Below, piece by piece: positions 6,544-14,826 of a DNA stretch of 18,053 nt; the stretch's first letter is position 1; each line of letters begins with the position of its first letter. The stretch is from Sulfurovum sp. GTDB lineage: Bacteria; Campylobacterota; Campylobacteria; Campylobacterales; Sulfurovaceae. The translations under genes were made by a program, and so were the position numbers. The notes under the pieces were generated by a model that saw nothing but the letters and a program-made list of their open reading frames with translations, was not told the origin of the DNA and made no database searches. The stretch lies in NCBI GenBank assembly GCA_020719895.1, contig DYPM01000028.1, positions 1 through 18,053 of the forward strand, in the 5' to 3' direction.

Positions 6544-7626
6544 ATGAAGTTATCTAAATTTTTGATCGGACTTATCTCTATCATCGTAATTTCCAATGCC
6601 GATGTGCAAAATGTAAATATCGAAGCAAGAGGAGCAACATTTCCAAAATCAGTCTATGCAGAGTGGGTCAAAGCCTACAAAAAAGAGACAGGTAAAACCA
6701 TCGAGTATCTTCCTACAGGCTCTGGAGATGGAATCGCTTCGGCAATCAAAAGAGTTTCAGATTTTTCAGGAAGCGACAAGCCACTTCAGCCATGGAGACT
6801 CAAACGCTATCAACTCACAATGTTTCCTGCGATAGTAGGAAGTATTATCCTCGCTTATAATATTCCCAATGTTCCTGACAATGCACTCAAATTGAGCGAA
6901 GAGGCAATCGGAGCGATTTTTTCAGGAAAAGCAAAATTTTGGGATGATGAGAGAATCACCAAATACAATCCTAACCTCAATCTCCCACATCATCCCATTA
7001 AAGTAGTTGCACGAAAAGATGAGTCAGGAACCACCTACAACTTTACTTATTATCTAAGAAAAATTGCTTATGCGGATTTCAAAAAAGCAGAAAAAAAGCT
7101 AAACTCCAAAGCTGATATTATAGAAGGCGAAGGAAGTAGTGGTGTGGCGGAGTTGGTGCGCGATACGCAATACGCCATCGGCTATATGGACTACTCCAAT
7201 AAAATCAAATACAGTCTCAACTCTGCAACCATAGAAAACAAAGATGGAAATTGGGTACAACCAACACTCCAAACCGCCAAAGATGGTGCCAAGAGTGCAA
7301 ATCTCAAAAAAGAGAAAGATTTTTTTGGCGTGATCGCCTACAAAGATGGAAAAAATGCCTATCCGATCGTCGCTACATCATTTGTTTTATTGCCTTATGG
7401 TCATCAAGAAACAAATAAAGAGATTATTGATTTTTTTGATTGGGCATTTAAAAATGGGGAAGCACTCGCCAATAAACATGGCTTTGCAATGCTCCCCAAA
7501 AAAACGATTAAAGAGATTCAGGAGTATTGGATAGAAAAAGTGCTTACCACAAAAGAGAGTATCCCAAGAGTATCTTTGAAAGAAAAGCTGAATCATATTG
7601 CTATCACCTCATCAAATCCATCTTGA
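6544..7626 (+). CDS. pstS: Phosphate-binding periplasmic protein, PstS-like
   Basis: A 360-residue secreted substrate-binding protein of the PstS family, which captures phosphate for the PstCAB importer. The signal peptide is MKLSKFLIGLISIIVISNA, followed by the mature start DVQNV. Phosphate-contact segments are visible: GATFP, GSGDGI, SGSDKPL, ARKDESGT and EGSSGVAELV. I chose the ATG at 6544, which has TGGAG 6 nt upstream, over the ATG at 6532 four codons earlier. The last 25 or so residues, after EYWIEKVL, run past where PstS proteins normally end. No pstC, pstA, pstB, phoU or two-component genes are in the window, so it is a solitary copy. Confidence 0.88.
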   Translation: MKLSKFLIGLISIIVISNADVQNVNIEARGATFPKSVYAEWVKAYKKETGKTIEYLPTGSGDGIASAIKRVSDFSGSDKPLQPWRLKRYQLTMFPAIVGSIILAYNIPNVPDNALKLSEEAIGAIFSGKAKFWDDERITKYNPNLNLPHHPIKVVARKDESGTTYNFTYYLRKIAYADFKKAEKKLNSKADIIEGEGSSGVAELVRDTQYAIGYMDYSNKIKYSLNSATIENKDGNWVQPTLQTAKDGAKSANLKKEKDFFGVIAYKDGKNAYPIVATSFVLLPYGHQETNKEIIDFFDWAFKNGEALANKHGFAMLPKKTIKEIQEYWIEKVLTTKESIPRVSLKEKLNHIAITSSNPS

Positions 7627-7812
7627 GAAAGTGTTTCAAAGATTTTTACAGGATCTCCATAATAGATTTTGAGATTTAATCCATTTGTGGTGAAACTGGA
7701 CACTCATCTGCTTGAGTGTGATTTGTAGCTTTGATGAAAATCAACCAACGCTTTCATATCTGGTTTCGTAGACTTAAACTGCTCAAACGCATCATAAGCA
7801 AAAAGTTGCATA
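7600..7812 (-). pseudogene. Possible gene remnant antisense to the pstS 3' end
   Basis: The minus strand from ATG 7812 reads MQLFAYDAFEQFKSTKPDMK and on to an in-frame TGA at about 7707-7705. The same frame then continues with NGLNLKIYYGDPVKIFETLS up to a stop at 7600. The second piece resembles the YGD region of TrkA-N (KefB/KefC-type) nucleotide-binding domains. Together they look like a decayed coding remnant, but both pieces are short and the match is from memory. Apart from this, the 294-bp gap 7627-7920 holds only a small hairpin (7700-7706/7713-7719) and the porin promoter. Confidence 0.3.
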
Positions 7813-7869
7813 ATAAAATTCTCTCTAAATAAACTCCTCTAAAAACAACACAATGTTTAGTTTTGGCAA

Positions 7870-7875
7870 TATAAT
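7870..7875 (+). promoter_or_regulatory. -10 box of porin gene
   Basis: A perfect TATAAT lies 45 nt before the ATG at 7921. A Shine-Dalgarno AAGGAA (7905-7910) follows. No clear -35 is seen. Confidence 0.45.
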
Positions 7876-7920
7876 TATATGATTCGGCTTCAAATTGACT
7901 TGATAAGGAAAAATTGACTA

Positions 7921-8931
7921 ATGAAACGTATTATTTTGCTTTTAAATCTACTTTATACTCTCGCTTACACCAACAACCCAATACAAGTTTACGGCACAGC
8001 ACACATGGCGTTTGATGCGATTGCTTACAGCAGTGTCAAACCAAATCGAGATGATCTCTCTACGGTGCTTACGAGTCACTATTCGACGATTGGAATGACA
8101 CACTCAAAACCTTTTTCACCAACACTTCAAGGTTACGTCACACTCAATACACGAGTCACAGGCAACAAAGGAGAGTATAAAACAGAAGGAGAACACTATA
8201 TTGGACTCAACAGTTGTGACTATGGAAGTTTGCAGTTTGGGCAGCAAGACTCTCCCGCGCTAAGGCTTCTAATGCAAATAGATCCAATGTTTGCACGCAC
8301 AGGCGAATATCGCTCTCTTACCAAAGGATTCTCACGGCTTAACAGCTATATGCACGACAAACCTTATAAAGACACTATTGCTTATCTATCGCCGTTTTGG
8401 CATGGATTGAGTTTTGATTTTTCGATTGTCACAGATCAAGACAGCGTCATCACCGATACAGACAAAACAAGCAACTCCAACGAACCACATGCAATCGGAC
8501 TCACCTATAATACAAACGATATGATGATTGGTATTGCGTGGACAAATCTTATAGCAAATGCAGTGACCAAAGCCGCAAGCTCCATTCGTATCGGAGGAAA
8601 ATATACTTTTGAAGCATTCACACTATCAGGACTATACGACTACGCCAAAGATGAATTTAAAGAGACACACAAAGCCATGATGTTTTCGACACAAATACAA
8701 TGTGGTTCGATGCGTTACACTGCACAACTCAATCACGCAAACAAAATAGACAACACCAAAAAAGACGGCACTATCATACAGTTGGCGACAGATTATATGC
8801 TCGATAAACGCTCTTCGGTATATTTTCAACTTGCAAAAAACTTCATTGAAGATCAGGCTCACTTCCAATACGGACTGCTCAATTACGACAAAGACACTGC
8901 TGTTTCAATCGGATTAATCTACTCCTTTTAA
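7921..8931 (+). CDS. Outer-membrane porin, general Gram-negative type
   Basis: A 336-residue protein with an N-terminal signal peptide (MKRIILLLNLLYTLAYT) and a beta-barrel pattern of alternating polar and hydrophobic residues. It has LQFGQQDSPALRLL near residue 100, similar to the FGRQDTP segment of neisserial-type porins, and ends in YSF, the terminal aromatic needed for barrel insertion by the BAM complex. It fits the Gram-negative porin family (Porin_4-like) and probably lets small solutes cross the outer membrane. It follows a phosphate-binding protein in the same direction, so an anion- or phosphate-related role is possible, but it has its own promoter. Confidence 0.75.
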   Translation: MKRIILLLNLLYTLAYTNNPIQVYGTAHMAFDAIAYSSVKPNRDDLSTVLTSHYSTIGMTHSKPFSPTLQGYVTLNTRVTGNKGEYKTEGEHYIGLNSCDYGSLQFGQQDSPALRLLMQIDPMFARTGEYRSLTKGFSRLNSYMHDKPYKDTIAYLSPFWHGLSFDFSIVTDQDSVITDTDKTSNSNEPHAIGLTYNTNDMMIGIAWTNLIANAVTKAASSIRIGGKYTFEAFTLSGLYDYAKDEFKETHKAMMFSTQIQCGSMRYTAQLNHANKIDNTKKDGTIIQLATDYMLDKRSSVYFQLAKNFIEDQAHFQYGLLNYDKDTAVSIGLIYSF

Positions 8932-8943
8932 CCCCTTTTGGGT

Positions 8944-8949
8944 TATAAT
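8944..8949 (+). promoter_or_regulatory. -10 box of the glmU operon promoter
   Basis: A perfect TATAAT lies 35 nt before the glmU ATG. A short hairpin AACCC-CTTTT-GGGTT (8930-8944) overlaps the porin stop and touches the -10; it could be a weak terminator or regulatory site. A Shine-Dalgarno AAAGGG precedes glmU. Confidence 0.5.
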
Positions 8950-8984
8950 ATTTCCATTTCAATCACACCACAAAGGGTAAAATT

Positions 8985-10277
8985 ATGTCTCTCTCAGTCG
9001 TTATACTTGCCGCAGGAAAAGGCACTCGAATGAAATCTGATACACCAAAAGTGTTGCATGAGATCTCAGGCAAACCGATGCTTTTTCACGCTATCGATGT
9101 TGCTCAAAAACTCTCTGATGATGTCACTGTCGTACTCTACCACCAAGCTGATCGTGTCCGTGAAGCGATTGAGGCAGTCTATCAAAATATCATTTTTCAT
9201 ATTCAAGATGTAGAAAACTTCCCTGGAACAGGCGGTGCGATGAAGGGAGTGGTGTGCTTTCATGAGAGAGTATTGATTCTCAATGGAGATATGCCACTAA
9301 TGACTGAAGCCTCACTTGAGATGCTAATACACGGCAGTGCTGATATAAATATGTCAGTGATTAAAATGGAAAATCCAAGCGGTTATGGACGTGTGATTAT
9401 CCACGAATACAACGTACAAGAGATTGTCGAAGAGAAGGATTGCACACCTGATCAAAAAAATGTTCAGACCGTAAATGCAGGAGTCTATTGCGTCAAAAAA
9501 GAGGCGTTAGAAAAATACATTCCACAACTAAATAACACAAACGCTCAAAAAGAGTACTATCTCACCGATATCATCAAAATGGCAGTTGATGATGAAAAAA
9601 CCGTTTCTCCTGTATTGGTCATCGAAGAGGAGTTTAAAGGTGTAAACTCCAAACTTGATTTGGCATTAGCAGAAGAGATTTTCCAACGTCGCATCAAATA
9701 TGATCTAATGAAAGCAGGCGTTATTATGCGTCTTCCTGAAACTATCTATATTGATTGTCGAGCAAAATTTGAAGGTGAGTGTATCATCGAAAGTGGTGTG
9801 AGTATCCAAGGTGAATCTCATATCATCAACTCTCACATCAAAACCAACAGTGTCATCGAAGACTCTTATATCAAAGATTCAGATGTAGGACCTATGGCAA
9901 GAATTAGACCAAAAACAAAACTGATTGATACGCATATCGGCAACTTTGTCGAAGTCAAAAAATCAACACTCACAAGTGTCAAAGCAGGTCATCTCTCTTA
10001 TATTGGCGATGCAACAGTTGGAGAAGGTACAAATATCGGTGCTGGAACAATCACTTGCAACTATGATGGCAAAAAAAAGTACGAAACAATTATCGGCAAA
10101 AATGTATTTATCGGCTCAGATACTCAACTCGTCGCTCCCGTGACAGTCGCCGATGATGTTTTGATAGCAGCAGGTACAACGGTGACTGGAGATATCGAAA
10201 AAGGCTCATTAGCAATCTCTCGAACACCTATGAAAAAAATCGAAAACTTTTTTTATAAGTTTTTTGGAACGAAATAA
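8985..10277 (+). CDS. glmU: Bifunctional GlmU: GlcN-1-P acetyltransferase / GlcNAc-1-P uridylyltransferase
   Basis: A 430-residue bifunctional enzyme that makes UDP-GlcNAc for peptidoglycan and lipopolysaccharide. The N-terminal nucleotidyltransferase carries LAAGKGTRM (8-16), NGDMP with D102 for metal, and NAGVYCV. The C-terminal left-handed beta-helix (about 260-410) carries KAGHLSYIGDA with the catalytic H336, then NIGAGTITCNYDGKKK and SDTQLVAPVTV. It is slightly shorter than E. coli GlmU (456), as in other Campylobacterota. It is the first gene of a tight six-gene operon. Confidence 0.97.
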   Translation: MSLSVVILAAGKGTRMKSDTPKVLHEISGKPMLFHAIDVAQKLSDDVTVVLYHQADRVREAIEAVYQNIIFHIQDVENFPGTGGAMKGVVCFHERVLILNGDMPLMTEASLEMLIHGSADINMSVIKMENPSGYGRVIIHEYNVQEIVEEKDCTPDQKNVQTVNAGVYCVKKEALEKYIPQLNNTNAQKEYYLTDIIKMAVDDEKTVSPVLVIEEEFKGVNSKLDLALAEEIFQRRIKYDLMKAGVIMRLPETIYIDCRAKFEGECIIESGVSIQGESHIINSHIKTNSVIEDSYIKDSDVGPMARIRPKTKLIDTHIGNFVEVKKSTLTSVKAGHLSYIGDATVGEGTNIGAGTITCNYDGKKKYETIIGKNVFIGSDTQLVAPVTVADDVLIAAGTTVTGDIEKGSLAISRTPMKKIENFFYKFFGTK

Positions 10278-10280
10278 TCA

Positions 10281-11549
10281 ATGCAAATCTCTTTAGTTGG
10301 AAAATCGATTCTTATTGGTGTAAGCGGTAGCATCTCAGCTTACAAAGCGTGCGAAGTGGTGAGGCTTTTTGTCAAAGCAGGAGCGGAAGTGTATGTGGTA
10401 ATGACACCCGCAGCAGAAAGATTTGTCTCTTCGCTTACTTTTGAAGCATTGACACGAAATGCCGTACTCACCGAAAAAAGTGAAAATTGGAGTAGTGATC
10501 TCAACCATATCGAACTTGGCAAGAAATGTGACCTTTTTGTCATTGCTCCTGCGACAGCCAACACAATCAACAAACTCAGTAAAGGTATCGCCGATACACT
10601 ACTCACCCAAACTGCTTTAGCATTTCAAGGTGAAATCGTCATCGCTCCAGCAGCAAATACAAGAATGTACAAAAATCACTTTACCACTGGTTCAATCAAA
10701 ATGCTTAAAGTCAATGACTATATTATCGTTGAACCACAAGAGAAACTGTTGGCGTGCGGAGAGAGTGGCGAAGGTGGACTTGCAGAACCACTTGAGATCT
10801 TCTATGCAGGATGCAAAGCGATGATGAGAGAAAACTTTTGGGAAGATCGTCGTGTCGTAGTCACAGGAGGCGGTACACGTGAAAAAATCGATGAAGTGCG
10901 TTATCTCACCAACTACTCATCAGGAAAAATGGCAAAATCTCTCTGTCTTAGTCTCTATCTCAAAGGTGCTGATGTCTGCTATATCACCACTACAGGCAAT
11001 GAAACACTTCCTCAATCGATATACACTATCCATGTAGAATCGACTCAAGAGATGTACGAATACACACAAGATGCGTTACGTATCGCAAAAAAAGGAAAAA
11101 TGAGTCGTGCAAGTCTCAACACTCCTGATCCTGTAGGAATGATTCAAAAACGTCCGTTTCTTTTTATGGTAGCTGCTGTTTCAGACTATACGCCAAAGTT
11201 TCCTCAAAGTGGCAAACTCAAAAAAAGTATGATTGGTGAAAATTGGAATTTGGAGCTTCACCAAACTATTGATATTCTCTCTTCACTCAACAAAGATGGC
11301 GTAACTGTAGTCGCCTTCAAAGCAGAAATGGACGCAGAACGAGGATCTCAAAATGCCCGTCAAATGCTTAAAGCCAAAGCAGTCGATGCAGTCTGTTACA
11401 ATCTCCTCAAAGATCGTAGTGATTTTGGTACAGATAGCCACCAAATCACCTTTATTGCCAACACCAAAGAGTTGGAGATTCCATTTGCCGATAAACTAAC
11501 TCTTGCACATCAGATTCTAAAACAATCCGAAAGGTTGATTGATGAGTGA
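10281..11549 (+). CDS. coaBC: CoaBC: phosphopantothenoylcysteine synthetase/decarboxylase
   Basis: A 422-residue fused enzyme for two steps of coenzyme A synthesis. The N-terminal flavoprotein decarboxylase CoaC has GVSGSISAYK, the active-site H76 (NHIEL) and the flap cysteine C159 in LACGESGEGGLAEP. The usual PxMNxxMW motif reads PAANTRMY (P123, N126), so Asn is kept but Met is replaced by Ala. The C-terminal CoaB domain starts near residue 190 (VVVTGGGTREKID) with TNYSSGKM, VAAVSDYTP and FKAEMD. It begins 3 nt after glmU and overlaps uppS by 8 nt. Confidence 0.95.
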   Translation: MQISLVGKSILIGVSGSISAYKACEVVRLFVKAGAEVYVVMTPAAERFVSSLTFEALTRNAVLTEKSENWSSDLNHIELGKKCDLFVIAPATANTINKLSKGIADTLLTQTALAFQGEIVIAPAANTRMYKNHFTTGSIKMLKVNDYIIVEPQEKLLACGESGEGGLAEPLEIFYAGCKAMMRENFWEDRRVVVTGGGTREKIDEVRYLTNYSSGKMAKSLCLSLYLKGADVCYITTTGNETLPQSIYTIHVESTQEMYEYTQDALRIAKKGKMSRASLNTPDPVGMIQKRPFLFMVAAVSDYTPKFPQSGKLKKSMIGENWNLELHQTIDILSSLNKDGVTVVAFKAEMDAERGSQNARQMLKAKAVDAVCYNLLKDRSDFGTDSHQITFIANTKELEIPFADKLTLAHQILKQSERLIDE

Positions 11550-12240
11550 AACCCACGAAAATGCACCGCTCAAACACCTTGCTCTTATTATGGATGGCAA
11601 CGGTAGATGGGCAAAAGCAAGAGGACTTCCTCGCACTAAAGGACACGAAAAAGGAGCAGATACCATTCGAGATATTACGGTCTATTGTGCCAATCATCCA
11701 CAAATAGAGAGTGTCACCTATTATGCTTTTAGCACAGAAAACTGGAAACGTCCAAAACTTGAAGTTGAGTTTCTAATGAAACTTCTTGACCGTTATCTAC
11801 AAAGTGAGCTTGAGACTTATATGCACCATAATGTCAGATTTATGGCAATTGGAAATATCGAAGTTTTTTCAAAAGCACTTCAAAAACGCATTGACGAAAC
11901 CCAACAAAAAACACAACACAACACTGCACTCACACAGATTTTGGCACTCAACTATGGCGGAAGAGCAGAGATACTCTATGCAGTAAATCGTCTTATCGCA
12001 AATGGCAAACAAGAGATTAGCGAAGAAGCACTCTCCAAAGCACTTCAAACTCCCTACTCCGATATAGATCTTCTCATTCGCACCAGCGGAGAGGAACGTA
12101 TCTCCAACTTTTTGCTTTGGCAAATCAGTTATGCAGAGCTTTTTTTTACTCCAACCACTTGGCCAGATTTCACTGCCAAAGAGTTAGATGAGATAATCAC
12201 ACAATACAAAACACGTCAAAGACGATTTGGAGGTATATAA
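11542..12240 (+). CDS. uppS: Undecaprenyl diphosphate synthase (cis-prenyltransferase)
   Basis: A 232-residue UppS that condenses isopentenyl diphosphate onto farnesyl diphosphate in cis to make the C55 lipid carrier for cell-wall and O-antigen synthesis. The catalytic Asp is D18 in LIMDGNGRWA. FSTENWKRP and the C-terminal RTSGEERISNFLLWQ-YAELFF are family signatures. I chose ATG 11542 over the TTG codon directly before it. It overlaps the coaBC stop by 8 nt. Confidence 0.96.
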   Translation: MSETHENAPLKHLALIMDGNGRWAKARGLPRTKGHEKGADTIRDITVYCANHPQIESVTYYAFSTENWKRPKLEVEFLMKLLDRYLQSELETYMHHNVRFMAIGNIEVFSKALQKRIDETQQKTQHNTALTQILALNYGGRAEILYAVNRLIANGKQEISEEALSKALQTPYSDIDLLIRTSGEERISNFLLWQISYAELFFTPTTWPDFTAKELDEIITQYKTRQRRFGGI

Positions 12241-12241
12241 A

Positions 12242-12976
12242 ATGGAATGGTTGACTCTTTTTACAGTTGCAATGTTTGGACTCTCTATTGGTTCGTTTCT
12301 CAATGTGGTGATCTATCGTACACCCAAAGATGAAAGTCTGCTTTTTCCTGCTTCAAAATGCCAAAGTTGCAGTACACCGCTCAAATGGTGGCACAATATT
12401 CCACTTGTTTCATGGCTGATACTGCGTGGAAAATGCCACTTTTGTAATGCACCTATTAGTATGCAATATCCAATCGTAGAATTTCTCACAGGCGTGCTTT
12501 TTGTACTGCTCTATCTCAAGCTTGGATTGGTGTGGCAACTCTTTTTTGTAGCACTCTCTTTTTCGGCTCTTTTGGCTTTGGTAATGATAGATTTTGAATA
12601 TATGGCCGTACCTGATAGTGTCAACTTTGCAGCACTTCTTTTTGCACTCATACAACCAAACTTTGTCGATGCACTTCTCTATGGCGGTATTGCGGCGGGT
12701 GGTCTTTATCTTGTTGGATTGCTCTCATCACTTTTGGCAGGACGACAAGCTATGGGCGGTGCGGATGTGATTGTGGCGGGTACGATGGGAGCATTGCTTG
12801 GATTTCCAAACTTTTTTGTGGCTCTTTTTTTGTCCGCGATTTTAGCGATGGTTCCAGCATTGGTATGGCGTGAACGTGGTGTGCCGTTTGTACCGTTTCT
12901 TGCGATGGCGACTTTGATTGTCTATCTTTATGATACACAGGCGACACAACTTTTGGAGTCTGTCATCTATGGTTAG
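12242..12976 (+). CDS. Type IV prepilin peptidase / N-methyltransferase (PilD/GspO family)
   Basis: A 244-residue inner-membrane aspartic protease (family A24) that cleaves leader peptides of pilins or pseudopilins and usually methylates the new N terminus. The N-terminal methylase region has GSFLNVVIYR and two zinc-binding pairs, C40-xx-C43 and C65-xx-C68. The catalytic aspartates should be D117 (MIDFEYMAVPD) and D175 in GGAD (172-175); the usual GxGD has Ala in place of the second Gly here. The start ATG has an ideal GGAGGT 7 nt upstream within the end of uppS. In Campylobacterota this enzyme probably serves DNA uptake or secretion pseudopili. Confidence 0.92.
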   Translation: MEWLTLFTVAMFGLSIGSFLNVVIYRTPKDESLLFPASKCQSCSTPLKWWHNIPLVSWLILRGKCHFCNAPISMQYPIVEFLTGVLFVLLYLKLGLVWQLFFVALSFSALLALVMIDFEYMAVPDSVNFAALLFALIQPNFVDALLYGGIAAGGLYLVGLLSSLLAGRQAMGGADVIVAGTMGALLGFPNFFVALFLSAILAMVPALVWRERGVPFVPFLAMATLIVYLYDTQATQLLESVIYG

Positions 12977-13988
12977 TATTCGAGGATATCTCTCTTCGAG
13001 TTTTACACAATCACTTTTAGTGGTGTTTCTACCCATTTATATCATTATCTCTCTCTCATATTTGATTCGTATTTCAGTATTGACTGAAAAAGTAAGTATG
13101 GGATTTGGTGATTTACTCGAACTCTACGCATACTCTGTACCAGAAATCCTCTTCTACACTTTGCCATTTTCATTTGTAATTGCTATTGCCAATCTTTTTT
13201 CAAAACTCTCTCAAGAGAATGAACTCATTGCGCTTTTTTCCTTGGGACTTCAAGCAAATAAACTTTTGAGTGCGATATGGGTCATTGCAGCTCTTTTTTC
13301 AGTACTATTGATAGCAATCTCTTTTATCCTTTTGCCGTGGAGTATGCAGGAGTTTAAATCTTTTCGTGAAACGATAAAATCCACTACCAAAATTGAACTA
13401 AACTCTGGCGTATTGGGACAAAAGTTTGGAGACTACTATGTCTATATTGACGCCAAAACGAAAGACAAACTCAAAGATCTTGTTATCTATCGTCAAACCC
13501 CTAATGGAAAAGAGCATTTTTTTGCTGCCACAGAAGGAAAACTTCAAAACCAAGAAGAATCGATTTCGTTGCTTCTTATCGATGGATATGGCTACACTTA
13601 TGATCAAGACAAACTTCAAGAAGCAAAATACGAAACCCTTACCACAGTTCAAACCTTTTCAACTACCCGCTTGCCTCTTCAAAACATTCCCGACTATTGG
13701 GCAGAGGCGATGCATGATCACAAACGCGTACAGTTAGCACTTTTTTCGTTTTTTGTGAGTTTGATTCCGTTGCTTTCGGTTTATCTTATTAGTGCAATTA
13801 CGATTGTCAATCCACGTTATCAATCAAGCAATACAACAGCATCAACTTTTGTAGTGACAGTTGTTCTTTTTGGTATCGCCTCGTATCTACAAAAAAAAGG
13901 GGATCTACTATTGGTGCCTTTGGTTGTGATTGGATTGGTCGCGTTTGGTCGATATCTTTTTTATAAACGTGTGGCTAGATTTTTTTAG
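12969..13988 (+). CDS. LptF/LptG-family permease of lipopolysaccharide export
   Basis: A 339-residue membrane protein of the YjgP/YjgQ family, a permease subunit of the LptB2FG transporter that pulls lipopolysaccharide from the inner membrane toward LptC. Layout: three N-terminal membrane helices (about 12-115, including SVPEILFYTLPFSFVIA and the SQENELIALFSLG coupling region), a periplasmic jellyroll-like domain (about 120-260), and three C-terminal helices. I cannot tell LptF from LptG by sequence alone. The start ATG overlaps the prepilin peptidase stop by 8 nt; an in-frame ATG 17 codons upstream lies inside that gene and is less likely. Confidence 0.85.
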   Translation: MVSIRGYLSSSFTQSLLVVFLPIYIIISLSYLIRISVLTEKVSMGFGDLLELYAYSVPEILFYTLPFSFVIAIANLFSKLSQENELIALFSLGLQANKLLSAIWVIAALFSVLLIAISFILLPWSMQEFKSFRETIKSTTKIELNSGVLGQKFGDYYVYIDAKTKDKLKDLVIYRQTPNGKEHFFAATEGKLQNQEESISLLLIDGYGYTYDQDKLQEAKYETLTTVQTFSTTRLPLQNIPDYWAEAMHDHKRVQLALFSFFVSLIPLLSVYLISAITIVNPRYQSSNTTASTFVVTVVLFGIASYLQKKGDLLLVPLVVIGLVAFGRYLFYKRVARFF

Positions 13989-13996
13989 AGAGATTT

Positions 13997-14719
13997 ATGA
14001 GAGTAAAAGCAGTTATTGCCTACGATGGTTCACACTTTTTTGGATTTCAAAAACAGACACACACACCATACACTGTCGCAACCCAAATCGAAAAATCACT
14101 TCAAAATATTGGTATAGACTCTCCAATCATCGCTTCGGGACGCACCGATACAGGAGTGCATGCCACAGGTCAAGTGATTCACTTTGATCTTCCTAAACAC
14201 TGGAGAGACACTACCAAACTCGCTTTTGAACTCAACCGAAAGTTAGAGCATATACACATCAAACATATCACTGCTACCGATGCGACATTTCATGCTCGAT
14301 TTAGTGCCAAAAAGCGTCTCTATCGCTATATCTTCAAAACAAAATCCCCATCGGTGTTTGAAAAAAACTATATCGCCTCTTATCCCTCTTTTGATTTGCC
14401 GACACTCAAAAGTGCTTTGCAATGTTTTGAAGGAACACACGATTTTGCCACTTTCCACAAAAAAGGTTCTCAGACAAACACCACAGTTCGCACACTCTAT
14501 CGTGCCCACTACAAACCCTATCACGACTATCATATTCTCTATTTTTTAGCCAACGGTTTTTTGCGTTCACAAGTACGAATGATGGTAGAGAGTGCAATAT
14601 CATGTGCAACACACAAAATGCCTCTTGCAAGTATCACCAACCAACTCAACGGCAACACTCCACTCCACAAACACCTCGCTCCACCACAAGGTCTCTATTT
14701 GGCTCGGGTTATTTATTAG
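13997..14719 (+). CDS. truA: tRNA pseudouridine(38-40) synthase TruA
   Basis: A 240-residue enzyme that isomerises uridines 38-40 in the tRNA anticodon stem-loop. The catalytic aspartate is D51 in ASGRTDTGVHATGQVI. Other family segments are YDGSHFFGFQ near the start, FHARFSAKKRLYRY, GTHDFATFHKKG and FLRSQVRMMV. It starts 8 nt after the permease and ends the operon, converging on ccsBA. Confidence 0.96.
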   Translation: MRVKAVIAYDGSHFFGFQKQTHTPYTVATQIEKSLQNIGIDSPIIASGRTDTGVHATGQVIHFDLPKHWRDTTKLAFELNRKLEHIHIKHITATDATFHARFSAKKRLYRYIFKTKSPSVFEKNYIASYPSFDLPTLKSALQCFEGTHDFATFHKKGSQTNTTVRTLYRAHYKPYHDYHILYFLANGFLRSQVRMMVESAISCATHKMPLASITNQLNGNTPLHKHLAPPQGLYLARVIY

Positions 14720-14820
14720 AGTTCTTGCAGAACTCAAAATAACGCCTAATGGACTTTGTTCATTAGGCTACGCTAACGCTAAGTTGTCTTCAGCAGACAG
14801 CTCGCACACTTCGTACTTAG
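14719..14820. repeat. Composite palindromic intergenic region with partial repeat copy 3
   Basis: The gap between the convergent genes truA and ccsBA holds hairpin GAGTTCT-TGC-AGAACTC (14719-14735), hairpin GCCTAATG/CATTAGGC (14744-14751/14761-14768), and at 14786-14820 a segment beginning GTCTTCAGCAGAC. That 13-mer is identical to the middle of the element inside ccsBA (15683-15671, minus strand), followed by the same GCTC and a diverged tail. The hairpins may also serve as a two-way terminator, though T-runs are weak. Confidence 0.55.
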
Positions 14821-14826
14821 AATTGA

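Noticed and set aside
110..7732. 11-mer TTTGTAGCTTT shared by 110-120 and 7722-7732, and a hairpin at 7700-7719 resembling part of the double-hairpin repeat
   Set aside because: Many 11-mer matches are expected by chance in 18 kb, and the flanks do not align, so I do not call a third copy of that repeat.
10641..10670. Loss of function in CoaC because PxMNxxMW reads PAANTRMY
   Set aside because: The key Asn, the active-site His and the flap Cys are all intact, so inactivation is not supported.
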